DNA of 34,635 nt from Alphaproteobacteria bacterium. Its GTDB lineage: Bacteria > Pseudomonadota > Alphaproteobacteria > Rhizobiales > Hyphomicrobiaceae. This document shows positions 1-7,325 of the stretch, piece by piece (the first letter of the stretch is position 1; each line of letters opens with the position of its first letter). The position numbers and the translations under genes were made by a program. Below the pieces are notes generated by a model. That model ran no database searches and was not told the DNA's origin. It saw only the letters and a list, made by a program, of their open reading frames with translations. The stretch lies in the NCBI GenBank assembly GCA_022600345.1, contig JAHZKP010000063.1, positions 1 to 34,635 on the forward strand, given 5' to 3'.

Positions 1-150
1 CGCCCGGCCCTTCGGGTTTCCAAGCGGCGGCCGCCCAGTGCGTCGAGCGGCTTGGCCGATCACCCAGATCGACCCGCGCCACTCTCCTGCTGGATCGACT
101 CGCCGCTTGAGAAACAGAATTGAATCGATTTGGTCGGAAAGGGCTCTAGC
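1..150. repeat. Dispersed intergenic repeat, left-edge copy
   Basis: Bases 1-34 are identical to 34450-34483 in the same orientation. Bases 125-148 match 34326-34349 in inverted orientation with one mismatch in 24. The two blocks therefore belong to one repeat family, but their relative orientation differs between the copies, so this copy is a rearranged or composite one. The window starts inside it, so its left limit is unknown. No convincing gene was seen in 1-284. Confidence 0.75.
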
Positions 151-284
151 ATGCTTGGCCGTCGATAACGCGTTGCGCTGGCTGGTGGGACTCATGTAGG
201 CTGCGGTGAACGGTCGCAGGCCAGTGTTGAAACATGATTGCTTGCGGTTGGCGGGGATTGCACGGGGTTCGGGGGAAGTTTGCG

Positions 285-734
285 ATGTTTCGAAGCTTGT
301 TTGGCTTGGTTCTGACCGGCCTGTGGGGATGGGGGCTGATGTCCCATCCCGGAGACTTTCAACCCGTCGGGCCGGTGGCAGAACTGGGGGTCTACATCGA
401 TCATCGCGGCGATGGTGCGATAGAATTTCGGGACTGTGCGGGCAAGATTTGTGGACGCGTGGTATGGCTGCGGGACGGCGCGCCGTCGGAAGCGTGCGGG
501 CGTGAAATCATAGGCAATGCGGCGCTGGTTAAGAACGGTGTTTGGGACGGCGGGTGGATACTCGATCCGGAGATCGATCAGAAATTCGACGTTGAGATCA
601 CATGGCTCAACAAGGATGAGATTCAGGTTATGGGATATCTGGGCTCGAAGGCCTTGAGCGAGACCTTCGTGTGGAAGAAGGCGGCTGTTGGTCTGCCTCG
701 TTGCGGAGTCCACGGGGAAATTGCACAGCGCTAG
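285..734 (+). CDS. DUF2147 family small secreted protein
   Basis: This encodes a 149-residue protein with a hydrophobic N-terminus (about residues 4-17) resembling a signal peptide. The conserved part of the DUF2147 family is visible: a GVY...GDGAIEF stretch, then the DCAGKICGRVVWL block with the typical Cys pair, and a C-terminal beta-rich segment (IQVMGYLG...ETFVWKK). The ATG at 285 was chosen over an in-frame ATG at 234 because GGGGGA lies just upstream and the hydrophobic segment then begins at the N-terminus. DUF2147 proteins are small periplasmic beta-barrel-like proteins without an established reaction. It stands alone, between the edge repeat and a long gap. The usual acidic/Gly loop between the two halves is shorter than in many family members. 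Confidence 0.75.
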   Translation: MFRSLFGLVLTGLWGWGLMSHPGDFQPVGPVAELGVYIDHRGDGAIEFRDCAGKICGRVVWLRDGAPSEACGREIIGNAALVKNGVWDGGWILDPEIDQKFDVEITWLNKDEIQVMGYLGSKALSETFVWKKAAVGLPRCGVHGEIAQR

Positions 735-893
735 CCCTAGTCGGCTCCTGGCGTTATGCCGGGTGCGTTCGATTCCTTCGCCCTCCCGAAGTGCGTGGGC
801 ATATGCGGGCTCAAGTTCGGACGGCTGGTCTGCCGGTTGGGTTCTGAAATCTGAGTATTGCGCTTAGATCGGACGTGTTGCCTATAAATAAAA

Positions 894-927
894 GACGCTC
901 TCGGCAGAGGGCACTGCCGAGAGCGTC
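894..927 (-). terminator. Strong intrinsic terminator, minus strand
   Basis: A perfect 14-base-pair stem (894-907 with 914-927) has a 6-base loop. Read on the minus strand it is followed by TTTTATTTA. This is a textbook Rho-independent terminator for leftward transcription. The nearest annotated leftward gene (the cytochrome c peroxidase) ends about 345 bases away, so the terminator more likely serves a short transcript starting near 1050-1120. Confidence 0.85.
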
Positions 928-947
928 ATCCAGGGGAACCCCCCCGG

Positions 948-1046
948 TTAGGCCTCGCCGAACGCTATCGTCTGCGGGGTTTGACGCTGACGTACGGCGG
1001 GGCATTCATGCTCAACCAGCCGGTATGTTTCCGACTGGGAGCTCAT
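948..1046 (-). CDS. Possible 32-residue small protein
   Basis: An ATG-to-TAA ORF of 32 codons starts MSSQSETYRL and ends TIAFGEA. It stops 21 bases before the strong terminator and starts about 37 bases after a 21-base dyad. No Shine-Dalgarno sequence is evident before the ATG, and the peptide matches no family I recognise. The same transcript could equally be a non-coding small RNA. The support comes from the arrangement (dyad, short ORF, terminator), not from the peptide itself. Confidence 0.2.
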   Translation of the reverse strand: MSSQSETYRLVEHECPAVRQRQTPQTIAFGEA

Positions 1047-1082
1047 TTGGTTGTGTCTACTAAGTGTTATGAAACAGTATTC

Positions 1083-1103
1083 CATTACTGCGTGCAAGTA
1101 ATG
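1083..1103. promoter_or_regulatory. Operator-like inverted repeat
   Basis: CATTACT and AGTAATG form perfect 7-base arms separated by GCGTGCA. On the minus strand a TTGCAC lies inside the dyad with a TTTCAT 17 bases further, a weak -35/-10 candidate. A dyad over a -35 box would suit a repressor or activator site controlling the short leftward transcript that ends at the terminator near 900. Confidence 0.35.
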
Positions 1104-1270
1104 ATTCACGTTCAGGATTAGTAAATAGTCGGTAGTTTTGTATACAGAACTTGGAAAACTTGCGGCTGTTCAGTGAGTTAAAAGTGGATCATCGGCGTAA
1201 CGACTTTTCTGCCTAGGGTTGCGCTGCAATATCGTCTGTTTGCGCCGCAATAGCCCTTGGGTTGTATGCT

Positions 1271-2275
1271 TTAATTTATTGAATTAATTGACTTTAGGAA
1301 CGCCAAGAGCGCGATTTCTTCGGTGTGGCTCAATCGAAGCGGGTGAATGAGGCCTGTGGAAAAGTTGAGCCTCGTTTCTATCGAAAATTGATAGTGACGT
1401 ATGACATGCTCCAGCGTCGGCAAGGCGCCGTTGTGCATGTAAGGGGCGGATTTTGGAGCGCCTCGTAGACTTGGCGTTTTTATTGTCCGTTGCTGGCTCG
1501 TTGTGCTGCCGGCGACCGGGACCGTATGTAGCCGATCATCTGTAAAACGCCAGCCCGAGTGACAGCCGATGCATCCAGCCTTTCCAACGAACAGGTTGAA
1601 GCCTGCTTGTTCCGGCTTGGTCAGGGCGCTCTGATCGCCAGCAATGAAGCGGTCGAAACGCGTCGTTGGCGAGATCAGCGTTCGCTGGTAACTGGCCAGT
1701 GCGGCGGCCACGGTTTGGGGCGTTGGAGCTGGCTGATCTGGGAAGGCTTGCTTGAATTTAGCGGTGACTGTTTCGTCCGAGTTCAAGCGCGCGATGATCG
1801 TCGGCCATGAGCCGTTCATTTCCTGCGGGTGCTCTATGGGAATGTTAGCCTGGTCTTCGAGCGCGCGGGCGCGGCCGTCCCAGAACAGGCGCTTCGCCCA
1901 GGCTAAATTCAGGAGGGTTGGTGTGTTGAGAAGCATCGTCTTTCCATCGCGGGCTGCAGCTCGCTCGCGGCCATCGGTGAAGGCGCGGTTCGGGTCGTGG
2001 CAGGTCGAACACGAGCGCGAGTTATCGCCTGAGAGGCGTTTGTTGAAGAAGAGCTTTTTCCCGAGACTGACCTTGGCGGGCGTGAGCTTGTTGCCGGCAG
2101 GTGCAGGGATCGCGTTGAGGCGGGAAGTATCAGGGCGTGCGAACACCTCGCGCCAGATGGGAAGGAGTTCGGGGGTAGGTTCGGCGTGGGCTGGGAGTGA
2201 AAATAGAAGAATATATAAAGCGAAGATGAGGGGCTGGAACCGCGGCGTCTCCGATAGTCTCGCTCTGCCGGTCAC
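1271..2275 (-). CDS. Di-heme cytochrome c peroxidase / MauG family protein
   Basis: Secreted di-heme c-type cytochrome of the bacterial cytochrome c peroxidase/MauG family, which reduces H2O2 in the periplasm with electrons from small cytochromes, or in some members oxidises other substrates. From a GTG at 2275 it is 334 residues. A hydrophobic segment ending in PAHA gives a signal peptide at about residues 15-31. The first heme site CSTCH is near residue 89, the second CIGCH near 235, and the PYMHNG segment near 278 holds the Met that is a distal heme ligand in classical peroxidases. The open frame continues to an ATG at 2422 that overlaps the upstream stop codon (ATGA). I prefer the shorter form because that extension runs through a dispersed palindromic repeat and would put about 64 residues before the signal peptide. 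No clear ribosome site supports either start. Confidence 0.8.
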   Translation of the reverse strand: MTGRARLSETPRFQPLIFALYILLFSLPAHAEPTPELLPIWREVFARPDTSRLNAIPAPAGNKLTPAKVSLGKKLFFNKRLSGDNSRSCSTCHDPNRAFTDGRERAAARDGKTMLLNTPTLLNLAWAKRLFWDGRARALEDQANIPIEHPQEMNGSWPTIIARLNSDETVTAKFKQAFPDQPAPTPQTVAAALASYQRTLISPTTRFDRFIAGDQSALTKPEQAGFNLFVGKAGCIGCHSGWRFTDDRLHTVPVAGSTTSQQRTIKTPSLRGAPKSAPYMHNGALPTLEHVIRHYQFSIETRLNFSTGLIHPLRLSHTEEIALLAFLKSINSIN

Positions 2276-2315
2276 CGAAAGTATTTTGCGTAATGACTGG
2301 CAGTGTCCTTGAGGC

Positions 2316-2385
2316 TTGGGCGGATCCCCGCCTCGCTGGTGTTTGCCATGCTTTGCATGGACGCGGGGATGACGAATCTTGTGAC
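2316..2385. repeat. Dispersed palindromic repeat (GGATCCCCGCCT ... GCGGGGATGACG)
   Basis: GGATCCCCGCCT near 2321 and GCGGGGATGACG near 2369 form the arms of a hairpin, with an insert containing the small palindrome CCATGCTTTGCATGG. The same arm motif appears as a shorter hairpin at 6563-6590. This is a typical alphaproteobacterial intergenic repeat. Its presence here argues that the region is not coding. Confidence 0.65.
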
Positions 2386-2418
2386 GCGAGGGTGCGGGGA
2401 ACATCGGCGCGCTGCGAT

Positions 2419-3549
2419 TCATTTGCGGTACGCGGCAAGGGCGCGGTTAAGCGAGTGAGGGTCGCCGCCAAGGCGGTGGTAGTTCGAGGGGCGCTTATAG
2501 CCTGCTAAGCTCTTGCCGGCGGAAAAGCAGATGCCGCTTCGTGGATTTCGGATTGCGTAATAGCCAAGCCAGATGTCGAGAAGGTCTTGCGGTTTCACCT
2601 GCTCCTGACGTTGGGTTCCGGCGAAGGCGTTGAACTGTTTCAATCCGGACGGGGTGGCGCAGTTTGCGGTTCGGATTAATAAGCGGGCGAGGCGATGAAA
2701 TGCGCGATCGTTGAATGCGGCCCAGTCCTCTCCTTTCGCCCGGGCGAGTTCGGTCATGAAGAACAGCGGTTGGGCGGAGAAGTTGTGATAGTGCAGCGCG
2801 CGTTTTCCGCGCAACAATTCCATTGCCAATGTGCCGTCAGCTCCGATGTCGTTGGCGGCGTCCTGCATGATGCGGCGGGCTTCCTGCCAGTGGCGGCCGC
2901 TGTCGGTCGCGATGCCCACGGCAGCAAGGCCGAGGCCTAGCCAGTACCAATGATTGTTTCTCTTACGCCCACGATCATCGAAGAAGGCGCGGCATTTATC
3001 GGCGAGCCGGATGAGCCAAGGGTCGATGAGTTCGCGCTGTTTTGATGTGGCGATGGGGCGGAGCTTGACGTAGGAGCCTGCAAGGCCAGCCAACGCCCAA
3101 TTGCGTTCATAGGCGGCTTGCTTCGTCGACATGGTGCCAAGGAGTGCGTCGGCTTCCGCCCAGGCGGTTAGCCAGATGAGTGCACACCTTGCTTCGATTG
3201 GTCGTGGCGGCTTCGGGGCCCAGACGCGGCTGGCGTCTTCTGCGATTCTCGTCATGAACCTTTTTAGCGGTGCGACCGCCGCGCGTTTGGCCTGGCGTTT
3301 GGCTTGATCGATTTTTATGCCTGATCGATCAGAATAGTAGCGTTCCAGATCAAGGTCGCGGATCGGTGGCGGTGGCGGTTGGCAGGCGAAGGCCGCTGCT
3401 GAAGTTGCCGTGAATAACGCGAAAAGCAATGTGAACAGGAGTGGCGTGTATTGGGGCGGTTTGCGACTGCCGGCAACGTGACTGGATCTCGTCCTTCGAC
3501 GGGATGAGGATGGTGTGATTTCGTGCGTCTCGCCCATGTTGAGGCTCAT
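2419..3549 (-). CDS. Alginate lyase family (PL5-like) secreted protein
   Basis: Likely a polysaccharide lyase of family 5, the mannuronate-type alginate lyase fold, acting in the periplasm or outside the cell. From the ATG at 3549 it is 376 residues. A hydrophobic stretch (PLLFTLLFALFTATSAAAFA, about residues 36-56) gives a signal peptide after a long basic n-region. NNHWYW (about 198-203) carries the Asn-His pair, and RGKRALHYHNFSAQ (about 247-260) the Arg and Tyr, that form the catalytic centre of AlgL-type lyases. In-frame TTG at 3588 is an alternative start. The gene lies 9-48 bases behind epmB, so co-transcription is likely although the function differs. No other alginate synthesis or export genes are near, so the substrate may be another uronate polymer. 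Confidence 0.75.
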   Translation of the reverse strand: MSLNMGETHEITPSSSRRRTRSSHVAGSRKPPQYTPLLFTLLFALFTATSAAAFACQPPPPPIRDLDLERYYSDRSGIKIDQAKRQAKRAAVAPLKRFMTRIAEDASRVWAPKPPRPIEARCALIWLTAWAEADALLGTMSTKQAAYERNWALAGLAGSYVKLRPIATSKQRELIDPWLIRLADKCRAFFDDRGRKRNNHWYWLGLGLAAVGIATDSGRHWQEARRIMQDAANDIGADGTLAMELLRGKRALHYHNFSAQPLFFMTELARAKGEDWAAFNDRAFHRLARLLIRTANCATPSGLKQFNAFAGTQRQEQVKPQDLLDIWLGYYAIRNPRSGICFSAGKSLAGYKRPSNYHRLGGDPHSLNRALAAYRK

Positions 3550-3597
3550 CGGGTTGCCAGGATAACGGCGATGATAACGGGGTTCCAATTCATCGCT

Positions 3598-4659
3598 TCA
3601 GCAGCTTTCCTTGTAGGTGTGCGTGTGGCCCATCGGGTCGGTGATGAGATAGGTGCCATCGTTGAACTCTTCCACTTCGATATAGTCAGGGCCGATTGGT
3701 ACTTTGCCGTGCGCCCCTGGGATATCGAGAACGTAGGTTGGCATGGCGAGGCCTGATAAGCGTTGCCGAAGTTGGCGCATTAAGTGCTGGCCGGTCTCTA
3801 TGGAAACCCGGAAATGACGGGTGCCGGGTGCCAGGTCGGGGTGGTGCAGGTAATAGGGCTTGATGCCGGTTTCAACGAAGCCGCGCATGAGCGCATCGAG
3901 CGTTTCAACGTCGTCGTTGACGCCCTGTAGGAGCACAGTTTGGCTAACCAGCGAGACGCCTACATTAGTGAGGCGGCGGCATGCGGCGCGGGCGGTATCG
4001 GTCAATTCGTCGGGGTGGTTTGAATGGAGGGCGACGAAGACGCTCTTGTCGGTCGATGCCAGTGCAGTTGCGAGTTCGTCGGTGATCAGCGCAGGTGAGA
4101 CGACAGGCACGCGGGTGTGCCAGCGGATGACTTTGACGTGGGGTATTTCGGCAAGGCGTTTGGTCAGGACTTCAATGCGGCGTGGCGACAGGATCAGTGG
4201 ATCGCCACCGGTGATGATGACTTCCCAGATTTCGGGGTGGCCGGCGATGTAGGCAATTGCCGTGTCGAGTTCGGAATCGCTCAGGCCGCGATCGTTTTGC
4301 GGACCGACCATTTCGCGGCGGAAACAGAAGCGGCAATAAACCGGGCAGACGCTGACGGCTTTCAGGAGAGCGCGATCTGGGTAGCGGTGAACGATGCCTT
4401 TGACAGGTGACTTGTCGTTATCGCCAATCGGATCGTCGCGTTCGTCGGGGTGGCGGTCGAGTTCAGCGAGCGTGGGGATGAACTGGCGGGCCATCGGGTC
4501 GGCTGGATCGGCCTTATCGATTAGCCGGGCGATATCGGGTGTCACCGCGACGGCATAGCGTGCGGCGACCTCCTGCAAAGCGACGTTCTCGGATTGCGAG
4601 ATGAGACTGGCGGCGTGAAGGTCTTGCAGTGAACGCAGGGTGGGTTCGGTTTTGTTCAT
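3598..4659 (-). CDS. epmB: EF-P beta-lysylation protein EpmB (lysine 2,3-aminomutase family)
   Basis: A radical SAM, PLP-dependent aminomutase that converts (R)-alpha-lysine to (R)-beta-lysine, the group EpmA attaches to elongation factor P. With the ATG at 4659 it has 353 residues, normal for the family. The radical-SAM cluster motif CPVYCRFCF has its three Cys at about 105, 109 and 112. The PLP lysine lies in GAHGKVPIG near residue 319. It lacks the C-terminal extension of clostridial KamA, as expected for EpmB. The chosen start overlaps the epmA stop (ATGA), indicating translational coupling. An in-frame ATG at 4677 and a longer frame to 4743 are possible but would overlap epmA further. 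Its divergent neighbour efp encodes the protein to be modified. Confidence 0.92.
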   Translation of the reverse strand: MNKTEPTLRSLQDLHAASLISQSENVALQEVAARYAVAVTPDIARLIDKADPADPMARQFIPTLAELDRHPDERDDPIGDNDKSPVKGIVHRYPDRALLKAVSVCPVYCRFCFRREMVGPQNDRGLSDSELDTAIAYIAGHPEIWEVIITGGDPLILSPRRIEVLTKRLAEIPHVKVIRWHTRVPVVSPALITDELATALASTDKSVFVALHSNHPDELTDTARAACRRLTNVGVSLVSQTVLLQGVNDDVETLDALMRGFVETGIKPYYLHHPDLAPGTRHFRVSIETGQHLMRQLRQRLSGLAMPTYVLDIPGAHGKVPIGPDYIEVEEFNDGTYLITDPMGHTHTYKESC

Positions 4660-5741
4660 TGGGGCATCGGTGTCCATTGCACCTGATCGATATGGGTTGT
4701 TCCGGTTGCCAGCATAACGAGGCGTTCGAAGCCCAATGCGCAACCCGCAGTGTGAGGTGGCATGTTGGGCAGCGCGGAGATGAAATCGTCATCGATGGGA
4801 TAGCGTTCACCGTAGAGGCGTTGTTTTTCTGCCATGTCGGCTTCGAGCCCTTGGCGAACCCGGTCGGGATCGTTGCATTCACCGAAGCCGTTGGCCAGTT
4901 CGACGCCGGATACGAAAAGTTCGAAGCGCAGTGAGAGATTTGGATCTTGTGGGTCGGGGCGGGCAAGCGGCGACATGCAGGCGGGGTATCGGTCCAGTAG
5001 CAAACTGCGTTCGACGCCGCTTGGCCAACTTGCGCCTGGGATTTCGCCGTAGCGCTTTTCCAGATCGATCATCAGCTTTGAAAAGATGTCGCCCCAGGAA
5101 TCGTCGCCGGCAACTCCTATGTCGGAGGATTTAGCCATTTCGGCCAGGGTTTCGCGGTCAGGTTCGCCGCTCGCTTTGAAGGCTGCTGCCAGGTTGAAGC
5201 CAAAGATATCCAGCAGGGCTTGGGGGATCGTTGTTTTTACTGAGGACTGGTGGAGGTCGCAGGTGCGCTTCTTCCAGTTCCAGGCGAGGTTGCCAGCGGT
5301 TTGGGCTGCAATGCTCAAAAGCTGGTCGCAGTCGTCTTTGATCGACTGGTAGGGATCAGCACCGGAGGCATCGGCTCTGTACCATTCCAGCATGGTGAAG
5401 GCTGGCGCGTGAAGCGGGCCACGTTCGCGATTTCGGAAGGCAGGGGCGAAGGTAAAGACTTTGGGTTCGCCTGCCGCGATGAGCTTTTTGCAGGCGAATT
5501 CAGGAGAGGTTTGCAAGTAGAGTTGGTGCGTTTCGCCGTCATTGCCGATCATTTGGGTTTTGAAGGCGTGCAGATGCGTTTCGTTGCCCGGCGAAGCCTG
5601 CAGTGCGCATGTGTCGATCTCGATGAAGCCTTGGGCGTCAAACCAGGTGCGGATTGCCGACTTGATTCGATTGCGCATTAAAAGTGCGGCTCGGCGGTCG
5701 TTATGGCGCTCAGGATGCCACCATGGCGGGGAAGTTGTCAT
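4656..5741 (-). CDS. epmA: EF-P lysine ligase EpmA (PoxA/GenX)
   Basis: A class-II lysyl-tRNA-synthetase paralogue without the anticodon-binding domain. It activates (beta-)lysine with ATP and transfers it to the conserved lysine of EF-P. The 361-residue length is close to the family norm (about 325-350). Class II motif 2 is seen as FRNRERG...FTMLEWYRA (about 102-123) and motif 3 as GCALGFERL (about 333-341). The SGVELANGFGE block that binds the amino acid lies between them. The gene leads a leftward cluster with epmB (4-base overlap) and is divergent from efp across about 200 bases. Confidence 0.92.
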   Translation of the reverse strand: MTTSPPWWHPERHNDRRAALLMRNRIKSAIRTWFDAQGFIEIDTCALQASPGNETHLHAFKTQMIGNDGETHQLYLQTSPEFACKKLIAAGEPKVFTFAPAFRNRERGPLHAPAFTMLEWYRADASGADPYQSIKDDCDQLLSIAAQTAGNLAWNWKKRTCDLHQSSVKTTIPQALLDIFGFNLAAAFKASGEPDRETLAEMAKSSDIGVAGDDSWGDIFSKLMIDLEKRYGEIPGASWPSGVERSLLLDRYPACMSPLARPDPQDPNLSLRFELFVSGVELANGFGECNDPDRVRQGLEADMAEKQRLYGERYPIDDDFISALPNMPPHTAGCALGFERLVMLATGTTHIDQVQWTPMPQ

Positions 5742-5828
5742 GGTAGGCTCTTAGCCCATAGTGCTGCTTGGGACCAAATCGCGGGGTTAAATCGGTCGAA
5801 GCTGGAATGATTGGACGCGCTGGGCTTG

Positions 5829-5847
5829 GCGTTTGGTCTGCAAACGC
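5829..5847. promoter_or_regulatory. Perfect dyad between epmA and efp
   Basis: GCGTTTG and CAAACGC form 7-base perfect arms around a 5-base spacer. It lies in the 203-base divergent region, about 98 bases before the efp start and 88 before epmA. It could be an operator shared by the target protein and its modifying enzymes, or a leader hairpin. No regulator is encoded nearby. Confidence 0.35.
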
Positions 5848-5944
5848 GTAGAAACCGGCGATCGGATAAGAATTCAACATCGGCTGGAGCCGCCCGTGCC
5901 ATCAGTGGCCAGGGCGTGAGGTCGGCCAGATCGGAGAGCATGAC

Positions 5945-6514
5945 GTGGTTAAGGTGATCGCCAGTTCAATTCGCAAGGGTAATGTGCTCGAGATCAACGG
6001 TGGGCTCGCGGTTGTAATGAACGCGGAGAATATCCATCCGGGTAAGGGAACTCCGGTGACCCACCTGGAACTGCGGCGGATCTCGGATGGCGTCAAGATC
6101 GTCGAGCGCTGCCGGACGACCGAGCAGGTTGAAAAGGCGTTCGTCGAGGAGGTCGACTATGGATATCTGTTCGAAGACGAACAGGGATACACCTTCATGC
6201 ATCCTGAGACCTACGATCAGGTGGTCGTCTCCAAGGACGTGATCGGCGATTCAGCGGTGTGGTTGAAGGAAGCCATGGTTTGCCAGTTGTCGATGTATGA
6301 GGGTAATCCGATTGCGATCTCACTGCCGCAGCGGGCGACCTACGAGATCGTCGAGGCCGATCCGGTTGTGAAGGGGCAAACGGCGTCGTCTTCCTATAAG
6401 CCAGCCGTGCTGGATAACGGCGCCAAGATCATGGTGCCCCCACATATTGCGGCTGGCACCCGCGTTGTCGTGATGACGGATGACGGGTCCTACGTCGAGC
6501 GCGCCAAGGATTAG
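5945..6514 (+). CDS. efp: Elongation factor P
   Basis: EF-P binds the ribosome between the P and E sites and rescues stalling at polyproline stretches. The 189-residue protein starts [13 protein letters not shown] and ends [10 protein letters not shown], both highly typical of EF-P. The modification loop [10 protein letters not shown] places the lysine at residue 34, the site beta-lysylated by EpmA and EpmB, whose genes are divergent next door. The three OB/KOW-type domains are full length. The start is GTG at 5945 with GGAGAG six bases upstream; the ATG at 5940 is out of frame. Several proteins in this window are Pro-rich (the SPOR linkers), so they may be EF-P-dependent. Confidence 0.97.
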   Translation: MVKVIASSIRKGNVLEINGGLAVVMNAENIHPGKGTPVTHLELRRISDGVKIVERCRTTEQVEKAFVEEVDYGYLFEDEQGYTFMHPETYDQVVVSKDVIGDSAVWLKEAMVCQLSMYEGNPIAISLPQRATYEIVEADPVVKGQTASSSYKPAVLDNGAKIMVPPHIAAGTRVVVMTDDGSYVERAKD

Positions 6515-6562
6515 GGGGCGACGTGGGGCCTGGGACAGGTTCGGCGCGAAATCGGCCTTGCT

Positions 6563-6590
6563 TGGGTCCCCACCTGCGTGGGGATGACGG
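6563..6590. repeat. Short palindromic dispersed repeat between convergent genes
   Basis: TGGGTCCCCACCTGCGTGGGG followed by ATGACGG forms a GC-rich hairpin (arms GGTCCCCAC and GTGGGGAT, imperfect at the ends). It is the short form of the repeat at 2316-2385. It sits between efp and the convergent gene at 6614, so it could also help end transcription from both sides. Confidence 0.6.
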
Positions 6591-6613
6591 TGGTGGTGTG
6601 TGCGTCTTTTCGT

Positions 6614-7087
6614 CTAACCCCGGCTCCGTAGCTGATAGATTTCCATGATCTTGGTGCCGCGGTGGGGGCCGTCGCAGACGAACTGCCATTGGCCGTCGGT
6701 GTAGGTGTCGCAGATCTTGACGCCCTTGACGAGAATCCAATGACCCTGTTTGCCGCGATGGATGGCGAGCAGGTAATAGACCCACGCGTTGCGCGGTTTC
6801 TGCATCCACTTCCACAGCGTCGGGCGCTCCTTGCGCTCCAGATGCCAGAAGCTTTCGGTAAGCGTCATCTCCCAGCCAAGCTCAGTTGCGGCTGCTGCCA
6901 CCTCCATGGCGCTGGTGCCCTCGATCTTGCTGTCGGTCTCAACGCGGCGGAAGCGGTTTACTTCCTCTTCAACGCGGCTGATCGGAAACCCGGTCAGGGC
7001 GGAGAGGATGTAGGGGCCGCAGAAGGCCGTGCGACCGGTGTCGTTCTTGACTTTGTTGAGGCCCGTTGTCCTGAGCGGCTCGGCCAT
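6614..7087 (-). CDS. Small papain/C39-like peptidase-fold protein, function unknown
   Basis: This is a 157-residue protein without signal peptide or membrane segment. TAFCGPYILSALTG (Cys at residue 23) looks like the nucleophile helix of papain-like/C39-like peptidases. KQGHWILVKG (His at 116) followed by an Asp at 127 in ICDTYTDGQW fits the His and Asp of a Cys-His-Asp triad. I recognise the fold pattern but not a named family. It could be a peptidase, an amidase or a bacteriophage-derived protein. The frame runs open far upstream, but the start at 7087 gives this motif layout and leaves the divergent promoter region with malonyl-CoA decarboxylase free. Trp-rich central part (WHLERKERPTLWKWMQKPRNAW is not seen in typical C39 domains). 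Confidence 0.65.
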   Translation of the reverse strand: MAEPLRTTGLNKVKNDTGRTAFCGPYILSALTGFPISRVEEEVNRFRRVETDSKIEGTSAMEVAAAATELGWEMTLTESFWHLERKERPTLWKWMQKPRNAWVYYLLAIHRGKQGHWILVKGVKICDTYTDGQWQFVCDGPHRGTKIMEIYQLRSRG

Positions 7088-7122
7088 GTTGGGGTCGGCT
7101 CCGATCTTTGATGAGCGAATCG

Positions 7123-7167
7123 TTTTGTTAACAAAAGATGATCGGGGATGGTTTACAAAGGGTAAAC
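7123..7167. promoter_or_regulatory. Two operator-like dyads in a divergent promoter region
   Basis: TTTTGTTAACAAAA (7123-7136) is a perfect 14-base palindrome. GTTTAC and GTAAAC (7151-7156 and 7162-7167) form a second perfect dyad with a 5-base spacer. They lie 36-80 bases before the peptidase-like gene and 160-200 before malonyl-CoA decarboxylase. The TTGT..ACAA pattern is the type bound by FadR-subfamily GntR regulators, the family that contains the malonate regulator MatR. No such regulator gene is in this window. Confidence 0.45.
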
Positions 7168-7325
7168 GGTTGCCGGTGCGGTTAGCGAGAAGATTGCCGG
7201 TGAGTTGCGATGGAGCACCGGCTTCAGAATTGGGCGGCAGTATATTGCGACGGTTGCATCGCGGCGCGCGGTCTGCATCCTTGATGACGCAAACCCAAGA
7301 TCCGTGCGCGACAACGAGGCCGACG

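Larger units (their letters stand above)
735..1270. other. 536-base intergenic region with terminator, dyad and tiny ORF
   Basis: No ordinary gene fits here; the overlapping 62-64-residue ORFs on both strands look unlike proteins. It holds a strong hairpin with a minus-strand T-run (894-927), a 32-codon minus-strand ORF (948-1046) and a 21-base inverted repeat (1083-1103). The part from about 1060 to 1290 is clearly more AT-rich than neighbouring genes, as expected for a promoter region. Confidence 0.6.

Noticed and set aside
192-713. A 173-residue minus-strand frame opposite the DUF2147 gene
   Set aside because: The plus frame carries the DUF2147 motifs and signal-like N-terminus; the minus frame shows no motif.
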